A stretch of DNA of 8,936 nucleotides, from the NCBI GenBank assembly GCA_029935295.1, contig JAOZKP010000111.1:1-8936 (forward strand). Reading direction: 5' to 3'. Below, piece by piece: positions 1-5,551 of the stretch; position 1 is the first letter of the stretch; the number at the start of each line of letters is the position of its first letter. A model generated the notes under the pieces. It worked only from the letters and a program-made list of their open reading frames with translations. It made no database searches and had not been told where the DNA came from. This DNA is from a bacterium (lineage in GTDB: Bacteria; Desulfobacterota; Anaeroferrophillalia; Anaeroferrophillales; Tharpellaceae). Made by a program: the position numbers and the translations under genes.

Positions 1-35
1 ATTTATAAAGCAACAACCCCAATCGAAACGGTGCG

Positions 36-55
36 GACAGTTAATTATAACTGTC
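36..55. repeat. 8-bp palindrome downstream of the permease gene
   Basis: Two perfect 8-base arms, gacagtta (36-43) and taactgtc (48-55), flank a 4-base spacer. The site lies about 50 bases past the stop of the permease gene, which reads leftwards. No run of T follows it on the minus strand, so it is not a standard intrinsic terminator. It could be an operator for a gene beyond the left edge, or part of a REP-like repeat with the motif just to its right. Confidence 0.4.
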
Positions 56-80
56 AAAATACGGGGTCAGGCTTGACTTA
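53..80 (+). repeat. REP-like motif fragment (ggggtcaggcttgactta)
   Basis: The bases at 63-80 match, from memory, a motif that recurs in many environmental proteobacterial genomes near REP-associated tyrosine transposases (a 'ggggtcaggcttgac' core). Short arms gtcaa (53-57) and ttgac (73-77) flank the core. No transposase gene is visible here, so at most this is a non-autonomous or decayed copy. The identification rests on recall and cannot be proved from one copy. Confidence 0.3.
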
Positions 81-105
81 TGGGTATCTATTTTAGGGGT
101 TTTAG

Positions 106-870
106 TCATGACATTATCTGAAAGATCAGGCGTAGGGCAATAAAGAGCAGGATGAATCCGAGGATAGTTTTACGTGTTTTAAGAGGAATGATTTTATTCA
201 GGCGGATGCCGATAAATGAGGAGCAAACAGCTCCTGCAGCTAAAAGCAGTGAATAATCTGCATGGATAAGGCCCAGCTGCGGCCAATTGCAGTTGCCGTG
301 CAGGGCGTAGGTTATTGCTCCGGCAGCGGTAGTGAAAATCATAATGGCATTTGATGTGGGAACAGTTGTTTGATTTTTGGTGATGCCGGTTACCAGCATC
401 AGTGAAGTGGTAATGCCACCGCCTCCGATTCCAGTGAATCCGGCGATTAGTCCCCCCAGTGAGCCAATTGCAAGGGCAATAATGTGTTTTTTCTTCTTGT
501 CAGTGTTCTCTTTGACTTTAACCGATCCGATCCGAAAAGTTTTCCAGGCGAGTATGAGAAGAACCAGAATGAGCAGTCCGACAAGAACTTTTTCCGGCAG
601 ATTTGGGGCGATAAAACCAGCAATGGAGGCACATATCCCTGATCCCAGAGCCACCCAGATAACTATATTCCAGCGGACCAGGCTTTGGCGGTGATAGCGC
701 CAGGTATTCCAGGATGAGACTAGGGCAATAGTTGCCAGGCTGGTTGCCATTGCCTCAATTTGCGGGAGTCCGGACAGGGCGGTTAAAGCTGGAACCATAA
801 GTATGCCGCCGCCCATGCCGATCACTGTCGAGAGCAGGCCCACTGTCAGACCAACGATAAAGATCAGCAA
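106..870 (-). CDS. TauE/SafE (TSUP) family membrane permease
   Basis: A 254-residue polytopic inner-membrane protein of the TSUP family, whose members export sulfite or sulfoacetate or move other organosulfur anions. Length is typical. The two family glycine-rich signatures are present, one near the N-terminus (GMGGGILMVPAL, residues 18-29) and its pseudo-repeat in the second half (GFTGIGGGGITTSLML, 144-159). They are separated by a basic cytoplasmic loop with KENTDKKKK (120-128). At least seven hydrophobic segments can be seen. The start codon is TTG, chosen because AAGGAG lies 5 bases upstream and the first transmembrane segment begins at once. The gene follows the acyl-CoA synthetase gene on the same strand but is separated from it by a strong hairpin. 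Substrate cannot be read from sequence; neighbours give no sulfur-metabolism hint. Confidence 0.85.
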   Translation of the reverse strand: MLIFIVGLTVGLLSTVIGMGGGILMVPALTALSGLPQIEAMATSLATIALVSSWNTWRYHRQSLVRWNIVIWVALGSGICASIAGFIAPNLPEKVLVGLLILVLLILAWKTFRIGSVKVKENTDKKKKHIIALAIGSLGGLIAGFTGIGGGGITTSLMLVTGITKNQTTVPTSNAIMIFTTAAGAITYALHGNCNWPQLGLIHADYSLLLAAGAVCSSFIGIRLNKIIPLKTRKTILGFILLFIALRLIFQIMS

Positions 871-896
871 ATTATCTCCTTCTATGAGGGGTAATT

Positions 897-935
897 AAAG
901 AGCCCATAACCACAAATTAAGGTTATGGGCTCTTT
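897..935 (-). terminator. Perfect 15-bp stem hairpin between synthetase and permease genes
   Basis: Arms 897-911 and 921-935 are perfectly complementary over 15 bases (core agcccataacc / ggttatgggct) with a 9-base loop. It lies 32 bases past the synthetase stop. On the minus strand the stem ends in CTCTTT followed by AATTACC, a short, weak U-tract. It probably ends or attenuates transcripts from the hydratase-synthetase pair. It also sits only 26 bases before the permease start codon, so it would be in that gene's leader if transcription reads through. Confidence 0.6.
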
Positions 936-952
936 GTAAAAGGTTGCTTTGT

Positions 953-982
953 TATGTAGAATATTGTCTATGGCTGCTTCAA
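953..982 (-). promoter_or_regulatory. Weak candidate promoter for the permease gene
   Basis: On the minus strand TTGAAG (977-982) and TACATA (953-958) are 18 bases apart and overlap the 3' end of the synthetase gene. If used, transcription would start just before the hairpin at 897-935 and carry it in the leader. The match is modest and the A/T-rich context makes chance likely. Confidence 0.2.
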
Positions 983-3106
983 AATTATCCTGGCATCAAC
1001 TACATTGAGTCCCTCTTCGTAGACAATAACCGGGTTGAAGTCCATCTCCTGGATTTCGGGATAGGCCCCGATAATTTCGGAGATGGTCAAAAGCAGGCGT
1101 TTAATTGCTTTACGATCGACCGGTGGTTGGCCCCGGAAACCATTTAGAAGTTTGACTGATTTGATTTCGTCAATCATCCCCCGGGCGGCATAAGATGATA
1201 CTGGCAGGACCCGGAAAACCACGTCTTTGAGGACTTCAACCATAATTCCACCAATACCAAACATAATAACCGGGCCGAATTGATCATCGTTTTTGGTGCC
1301 GATAATAATTTCGAGACCTTCATTGACCATTGGTGCAACGAGAATACCCTTTATGTTAGCTTCCGGGTCGAATTCACGGGCATTGGCGATGATTTCCATG
1401 TAAGCCTGACGGATAGCTTCGGGTTTTTTCAGGTTGAGGCGGACACCGCCGGCATCACTTTTATGGAGAATGTCAGGTGAGACAATTTTCATAACCACTT
1501 TTTCGTCAAATCCGGCGGCCATAGCAACGGCTTGATCCGGTGATTGCGCCAGGCAATCATGGCAGACCAGGCCGCCGTGAAGACTGATCAGCTCTTTGGC
1601 TTCATTTTCAAGCAGGGCGGTGCGGCCTTCAGCTCGAGCGGTGTGCATAATCTCCCGGCCCCGGGCCTTGGCTTTTGCACCCATATCAAAAACAAATTTG
1701 GCTTTTGATTTATAGCCATGGAGATAGCCGCCGTATTCGGCCAGAGCCCCGACTGCTTTACAGGCCAGTTCGAGAGAATCAAAGACTGGGATGCCGTAAT
1801 AGCGCAAGAGGTCGAGTGAGTGAGGTTTGGCGAAATTGTAGAGTGAGTGCATAATGATCGGTTTACCGGTCTCCCTTACCAATTTGCCGAATTGATGGGC
1901 CGTATCCTCTTCCGCATAGGCTAAACTTTCAGAAAAACGGATACTGTAACCACCAAACAGGCCAACCACTAAAACTCCACCAATGTTGGGGTCATGCAGG
2001 AGAATCCGGGCGCATTCAGCCAGAACTTGGGGATTGTCATCGGCACCGCCGGCAACATCGATCGGATTGGCAGTTGAGGCGGCTGAGGGGAGAATCGCCT
2101 GCAGTTTTTTCTGAGTTTTTTCACTGATTTCAGGAATATTGACTTTAAGATCGGTCAACTCGTCCGCACCGATGGTTGCATGGCCGCCGCCATCCGCCAG
2201 AATAGCAATATTGTTATTCTTTATGGGCGGAAGATTTGCCAGAGCTTCAGCGCAAGGCAGCATTTCGTCTGATTTTTCGACTACTATAATACCGGCACGG
2301 CCATAAGCGGTTCTGGCAACTTCAGACATTCCCGCCAGAGCTCCGGTATGGGAACCGGCTGAGCGTTTACCGGTAGAAGAGCGCCCACTTTTTAAAAGAA
2401 CGATCGGTTTTTTGCGGGTAGTCTGGTAGGCCTGCTGGAGAAATTTGCGACCGTTGCGCATCCCTTCAACATACATCAGGATGGCTTTGGTATTGGGGTC
2501 ATTTTCAAAAAATTCGAGATATTCATGGAAATTAATGTCAGCTTCATTGCCGACCCCGACATAATATGAGAAGCCGATTTTACTCTTGATCTGGGCTTCG
2601 GTAATCATTGTCAGCGCCATATTGCCGCTTTGGGAAATCAGGGCAATACCGCCTTTGGGAGCATCCCGCAGGCCGACCAAATTAAGATTTTTGTGCATGT
2701 TGATCATGCCCGAGGTGTTCGGTCCGATCAGACGGATATTATATTTGCGGGCCACATTTGCCATCTCGGCTTCAAGTTTTTTACCTTCAGCTCCGAGCTC
2801 GCCGAAACCACCGGCAATAATTACTGCTCCGGCAACCCCTTTTTGACCACAATCTTCCAGAACTTTGGGTAGAGTTTTAGCCGGGGTAGTGATCAGGGCG
2901 AGATCAACCGGATCTGTGATTGCGGAAACTTTGGGGTAGCATTTTACTCCGAGAACACTATCAAGCTTCGGGTTAACCCCGTAGATTGTGCCCTCATATT
3001 TCTCTTCCAGAAGAATTCTGATCGCCTGGTAACCGCGTTTGGTGATAGCTTTTGAGGCCCCGACAACCGCAATTGAATTGGCATTTAAAATTTTGTCACT
3101 AAGCAT
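968..3106 (-). CDS. ADP-forming acyl-CoA synthetase (acetate--CoA ligase family, fused alpha-beta)
   Basis: A 712-residue cytoplasmic enzyme that reversibly turns acyl-CoA, ADP and phosphate into free acid, CoA and ATP (succinyl-CoA synthetase superfamily). Domain order: CoA-binding Rossmann domain (about 1-130, SIAVVGAS at 11-18), two succinyl-CoA-ligase-like domains (about 150-460), then ATP-grasp (about 490-712). The phosphohistidine motif is intact (GSHTGALAG, His253). The ATP-grasp part keeps its own conserved His548 (SPDILHKSDAGGV) and MDFNPV (688-693). Nothing is truncated. The start ATG is preceded by GGGAGGT with a 4-base spacer, inside the last codons of the hydratase gene, so coupling is likely. 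The family includes acetate, propionate, branched-chain and aryl-acid enzymes; the hydratase partner suggests a longer or substituted acyl-CoA rather than acetate, but this is inference. Confidence 0.9.
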   Translation of the reverse strand: MLSDKILNANSIAVVGASKAITKRGYQAIRILLEEKYEGTIYGVNPKLDSVLGVKCYPKVSAITDPVDLALITTPAKTLPKVLEDCGQKGVAGAVIIAGGFGELGAEGKKLEAEMANVARKYNIRLIGPNTSGMINMHKNLNLVGLRDAPKGGIALISQSGNMALTMITEAQIKSKIGFSYYVGVGNEADINFHEYLEFFENDPNTKAILMYVEGMRNGRKFLQQAYQTTRKKPIVLLKSGRSSTGKRSAGSHTGALAGMSEVARTAYGRAGIIVVEKSDEMLPCAEALANLPPIKNNNIAILADGGGHATIGADELTDLKVNIPEISEKTQKKLQAILPSAASTANPIDVAGGADDNPQVLAECARILLHDPNIGGVLVVGLFGGYSIRFSESLAYAEEDTAHQFGKLVRETGKPIIMHSLYNFAKPHSLDLLRYYGIPVFDSLELACKAVGALAEYGGYLHGYKSKAKFVFDMGAKAKARGREIMHTARAEGRTALLENEAKELISLHGGLVCHDCLAQSPDQAVAMAAGFDEKVVMKIVSPDILHKSDAGGVRLNLKKPEAIRQAYMEIIANAREFDPEANIKGILVAPMVNEGLEIIIGTKNDDQFGPVIMFGIGGIMVEVLKDVVFRVLPVSSYAARGMIDEIKSVKLLNGFRGQPPVDRKAIKRLLLTISEIIGAYPEIQEMDFNPVIVYEEGLNVVDARIILKQP

Positions 3107-3108
3107 TT

Positions 3109-3918
3109 TTACCTCCCGTAATATTTAGGTGTGCGTTTTTCGGCAAAGGCGACAATTCCTTCACGCCAGTCTTCAGTGGTCATGCAGGATAGAATTGCTT
3201 CCGCTTCAATCATCAGAGCGGTCTGCAGGTCAAGGCTTTCGGCCTGACTGAGGATGGTTTTGGCAAATTTCATCGATATCGGGGCCTTTTTGGCCATGAT
3301 TGCCGCAAGTTCCAGAGCCGCAGGCATTAGCTCATCAATCGGGTACGATTTCATTGCGAGTCCCATTTCAACCGCAGCCGGACCATCCAGAACCCGGCCG
3401 GTGAAAACAAGCTCTTTCGCTTTCTGGCGGCCGATAAGTTTGCCGAGGTGGGAAGTGACTCCGCCGCCGACAAAAGTTCCGAGGCCGGTTTCCGGGAAGG
3501 CAATTGAAGCTTTGTCAGCCATCAACAGAAAATCGCCATTTAATGCCATTTCACTTCCGGCTCCGCGGGCGGCGCCGTTGACGGCAACGATCACCGGTTT
3601 CGGGAAAACATATAGACGCCGAGTGGTTTCATGGGCCAGCAGGATGTATTCACGTTTCTGCCAGGGGGTTCGTTCCCCTTTTTTATGTTCTTTCAGGTCG
3701 GCACCGGCGCAGAAAGCCTGTTTGTCGCCTTCGGGGCGCTTGCGAATAGAGCCGGTTAGAATTAGAGCTCTGACATTGTCATCTTTCTCGGCTTTTTCAA
3801 GAACATCCTGAATGTCGAGATAGAGTTGTTCGATGACCGCATTCATCCTGTCGGGTCGATTCAAACGGAGAATACCAACTCCGTCCTGGCACTCATAAAT
3901 TACGGTTTCGTACGCCAT
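3109..3918 (-). CDS. Enoyl-CoA hydratase/isomerase (crotonase family)
   Basis: A 269-residue crotonase-fold enzyme that probably adds water to a 2-enoyl-CoA in beta-oxidation or a related acid-degradation route. The oxyanion-hole segments are present (AFCAGADL, 68-75, and GAARGAGSEMAL, 115-126). Both acidic residues corresponding to the rat hydratase catalytic pair are kept, Glu123 in GSEMAL and Glu143 in FPETGLG, so hydratase activity is plausible. A small basic insertion (SIRKRPEGDKQ, 57-67) precedes the first oxyanion motif. The start chosen is the ATG at 3916-3918 because GGAGGT (3924-3929) stands 5 bases upstream; a longer reading frame to 3981 adds 21 residues without a ribosome site. 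The synthetase gene starts 2 bases after the stop, making a two-gene operon. The exact substrate cannot be inferred. Confidence 0.88.
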   Translation of the reverse strand: MAYETVIYECQDGVGILRLNRPDRMNAVIEQLYLDIQDVLEKAEKDDNVRALILTGSIRKRPEGDKQAFCAGADLKEHKKGERTPWQKREYILLAHETTRRLYVFPKPVIVAVNGAARGAGSEMALNGDFLLMADKASIAFPETGLGTFVGGGVTSHLGKLIGRQKAKELVFTGRVLDGPAAVEMGLAMKSYPIDELMPAALELAAIMAKKAPISMKFAKTILSQAESLDLQTALMIEAEAILSCMTTEDWREGIVAFAEKRTPKYYGR

Positions 3919-4003
3919 GTTGCACCTCCAGTTAATTGTTTGCAATAGAAAACTCAAACAGTTTTTAATCAATAAAGCCAATCATTTTTATCTAGGTAAT
4001 GAG

Positions 4004-4028
4004 TGACATATCTGCTCGGGTGATGTCA
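4004..4028. promoter_or_regulatory. Operator-like dyad over a TTGACA element
   Basis: The arms tgacat (4004-4009) and atgtca (4023-4028) form a 6-bp inverted repeat with a 13-base spacer. The right arm overlaps a perfect TTGACA box reading towards the hydratase gene. This is where a repressor or activator of the acyl-CoA operon could bind. No good -10 is visible at the usual spacing, so either an activator is needed or the box is fortuitous. Confidence 0.25.
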
Positions 4029-4042
4029 AGATAATTTTGCAT

Positions 4043-4084
4043 AAAACAGGTAATCTAAACCTGGTTTTCAAACTTTAAAACCAG
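4043..4084. repeat. Three alternating aaaac(c)ag half-sites
   Basis: aaaacagg (4043-4050), the inverted copy ctggtttt (4061-4068) and aaaaccag (4077-4084) are spaced about 17 bases apart. The second and third form a perfect 8-bp inverted repeat with an 8-base loop. The first and second form an imperfect one (caggt / acctg, 4047-4051 / 4059-4063). The cluster ends 14 bases before the -35 box of the rightward promoter, a typical place for a regulator to bind. It could instead be a hairpin in a transcript. Confidence 0.3.
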
Positions 4085-4098
4085 TGGAGGAAAAAGGC

Positions 4099-4127
4099 TT
4101 GACTCTGTAGTCTCTCTTGGTTAGTAT
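4099..4127 (+). promoter_or_regulatory. Sigma70-type promoter for the 91-aa gene
   Basis: TTGACT (4099-4104) and TAGTAT (4122-4127) are exactly 17 bases apart, the optimal spacing. This predicts a start near 4134 and a leader of about 116 bases before the ATG at 4250. It is the best promoter match in the window. The -35 region is followed by ctgtagtctc, which loosely recalls MerR-type promoters, but the spacer is not the 19-20 bases of that class and the dyad is absent. Confidence 0.5.
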
Positions 4128-4249
4128 CGCTGCGCTATCTCGGAACTTTTTACGAGTGCAGCAAAAGATTTGGGATCAAGGCACAGGTAGGATATTTCAA
4201 ACCCTTTTTTGTGTCAATAAATCCGGTTTGTTGATTAAGGTGAGAGTTG

Positions 4250-4525
4250 ATGGATAAAACGCTGCAGTTAAAAGATGCCGCCCGGCAGATGACTGAAATT
4301 GCCGCCCAGATTCGGCAACAGCTTGATGATGAAGATGATATTCGGAATATGGATGACTTTGACATTATTTTGCGGAGTGTCGCAGCAACTTTATCAACTA
4401 TCTCTACGGCTTCATTACTACTCCCGGATGCCATGGTAGAGATGTGTGAAGCCTGTCTGAGTATCGGTAAACGTTATGATCTGCAGAAAAAACTGGAACA
4501 TGCTTTGAATGACAGCCGGGAATAG
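4250..4525 (+). CDS. Small acidic helical protein, unknown function
   Basis: I do not recognise this 91-residue protein. It has no signal peptide or clear membrane span. The N-terminal third is amphipathic and helix-prone (DAARQMTEIAAQIRQQ, 9-24), followed by a strongly acidic patch (LDDEDDIRNMDDFD, 25-38). A central Ser/Thr/Ala/Leu-rich segment with two cysteines (EMCEAC) precedes a charged C-terminal helix. ATG 4250 is preferred over the TTG directly before it; AAGG with GGTGAG follow-on (4237-4244) supplies a modest ribosome site. Its own promoter lies upstream and the exported SH3 protein gene follows 45 bases later on the same strand. Codon use resembles its neighbours, so it is probably a real gene. 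A role as a small adaptor or protein-interaction module is only a guess. Confidence 0.65.
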   Translation: MDKTLQLKDAARQMTEIAAQIRQQLDDEDDIRNMDDFDIILRSVAATLSTISTASLLLPDAMVEMCEACLSIGKRYDLQKKLEHALNDSRE

Positions 4526-4538
4526 AGGTTCCGGGCTG
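4513..4538 (+). terminator. Hairpin overlapping the stop of the 91-aa gene
   Basis: Arms 4513-4522 (cagccgggaa) and 4529-4538 (ttccgggctg) pair over nine positions with one G-G mismatch and a 6-base loop that contains the TAG stop. The sequence after it, gctttatctt, is only moderately T-rich. It may be a weak terminator or may tune expression of the following SH3 gene. Confidence 0.35.
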
Positions 4539-4570
4539 GCTTTATCTTGCTACTGAGAAAACGAGAGAGG

Positions 4571-5056
4571 ATGGTTGAGAACGCGATGCTGGAAACTGAC
4601 AAACGAATTTCTTTGAGAGTGCTGACGGCTTTTTTATTGGTGGGGCTGTTTTCAATTATGATGTTCACTCCTGCGGTCCAGGCCGCCGAGCGGATGTCGG
4701 TTAAGGTTGGGCTTGCCAATGTCCGGACCAAACCAGATGCCAAAAGTGAAATTGCCTGGCAGGTAACTAAATATCATCCCTTTTTGATATTAAAGAAAAA
4801 GGGAGACTGGTACGAGTGTAAGGATTTTGAAGGTGACCGGGGCTGGCTATTCAAAAAGCTGCTGGTTAAAACCGTTACGGTCATAACTCTCAAAGAGAAT
4901 TGTAATATCAGATCCGGCCCGGGCAGCAAAAACCGGATCCTTTTTATTGTTGATCGTGAGGTGCCTTTAAAGGTCCTTAAACGTGATGGCCGCTGGATTA
5001 AAGTGGAGCATGAAGACGGCGACCAGGGTTGGATTCATGCGTCCCTGGTCTGGTAG
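4571..5056 (+). CDS. Exported protein with two bacterial SH3 domains
   Basis: With the ATG at 4571 the product has 161 residues. A Sec signal peptide is clear: basic n-region (KRISLR), hydrophobic core (VLTAFLLVGLFSIMMF), cleavage after TPAVQA at about residue 38. No lipobox is seen, so the mature protein should be free in the periplasm or outside. Two SH3_3-type repeats follow, about 43-98 and 101-161. Each has the typical strand motif (LANVRTKPDAKSEI and CNIRSGPGSKNRI), a later W-Y/W-I pair, and GW near the end (RGWLF, QGWIH). Such domains usually bind peptidoglycan or peptide ligands. The true start is uncertain: TTG 4547, ATG 4571 and ATG 4586 are in frame. The GAGAGAGG stretch abuts 4571, so none has an ideal spacing. 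No enzymatic domain is attached. Confidence 0.8.
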   Translation: MVENAMLETDKRISLRVLTAFLLVGLFSIMMFTPAVQAAERMSVKVGLANVRTKPDAKSEIAWQVTKYHPFLILKKKGDWYECKDFEGDRGWLFKKLLVKTVTVITLKENCNIRSGPGSKNRILFIVDREVPLKVLKRDGRWIKVEHEDGDQGWIHASLVW

Positions 5057-5084
5057 GCAAAGTAAGCAATCCGCAGCTTGTTGA

Positions 5085-5528
5085 TCATTCCTTTTTCCCC
5101 AATTCCTGTTTAACCGCAGTTCCCAGCTCTGCAATTGAGTATGGTTTTTTGATATAGGAACCTGCGCCGTTGCAGAGAGTCTCCTCGACTTCATCATTAG
5201 CCGAAAAACCGCTGCAAATTATTGCTTTTTGTTCCGGCCTGAACTCTTTGAACTGGGCGAAAGTTTCACGTCCATTAATCCCGGGCTCCATCATCATATC
5301 AAGAATAATCAGGTCCGCCCGGTTATCCCGGCACCAGGCAATCGCCTCTTCTCCGGAACTGACGTCAGCAACCTCATAATTTAACTCCTCCAAGATATGC
5401 CGGGCAACTTCCCGTTGCAGTGGTTCATCGTCGACAATCAATATTTTTTCCAGCCTGCCATTGAGCTCAGTTAAAGAGATTTTCGCTGTTTCCAGAGCAT
5501 CACTTTTTTCGGTTGCCAAATCGGTCAA
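5085..5528 (-). CDS. Stand-alone response-regulator receiver domain
   Basis: A 147-residue protein made of one CheY-like receiver domain (about 27-145). All key residues are present: acidic pair Asp33-Asp34, phosphoacceptor Asp77 in LIILDMMM, Ser106 in IICSGF and Lys128 in IKKPY. There is no output domain. The wording EPGINGRETF, QKAIICSGF and GAGSYIKKPYSIAELG is, as far as I recall, characteristic of receivers at the C-terminus of large hybrid histidine kinases in sulfate- and metal-reducing bacteria. The leading EKILIVDD also resembles the linker in those proteins. The start shown is TTG with no Shine-Dalgarno sequence, and a stop codon lies six codons upstream, so a fragment left from a hybrid kinase is possible. 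The gene converges on the SH3 gene (28-base gap) and diverges from the kinase gene (23-base gap). Confidence 0.75.
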   Translation of the reverse strand: MTDLATEKSDALETAKISLTELNGRLEKILIVDDEPLQREVARHILEELNYEVADVSSGEEAIAWCRDNRADLIILDMMMEPGINGRETFAQFKEFRPEQKAIICSGFSANDEVEETLCNGAGSYIKKPYSIAELGTAVKQELGKKE

Positions 5529-5551
5529 CTTAATAGTAGAATGCTAAGGTT

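Larger units (their letters stand above)
3919..4249. promoter_or_regulatory. Divergent 331-bp intergenic region
   Basis: This gene-free stretch separates the leftward hydratase operon from the rightward 91-aa gene. It holds the hydratase ribosome site (3924-3929) and a TTGACA on the minus strand (4024-4029), which has no convincing -10 at 16-18 bases. It also holds a dyad tgacat (4004-4009) / atgtca (4023-4028) overlapping that TTGACA, three alternating half-sites of the form aaaac(c)agg between 4043 and 4084, and the rightward promoter at 4099-4127. A T-run at 4204-4210 has no preceding stem. I see no RNA gene or riboswitch that I recognise in the roughly 116-base rightward leader. Confidence 0.5.

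Noticed and set aside
3254..3811. 185-codon open frame on the plus strand
   Set aside because: It lies wholly opposite the well-supported hydratase gene, is rich in Ser/Arg/Pro as antisense frames are, and has no family resemblance or ribosome site.
4099..4127. MerR-type metal-responsive promoter
   Set aside because: The -35/-10 spacing is 17 bases rather than 19-20, the spacer has no clean dyad, and no MerR gene or metal-resistance gene is nearby.
4204..4210. T-run as an intrinsic terminator or attenuator in the leader of the 91-aa gene
   Set aside because: No stable stem can be built directly before it; the nearest pair caaacc/ggtttg spans the T-run with a 21-base loop.
5514..5540. Promoter for the kinase-carbamoyltransferase operon (TTGCCA with TAGTAG or GTAGAA)
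   Set aside because: Spacing is 15 with the better -10, or 17 with a poor one; neither is convincing, so the operon promoter remains unidentified.
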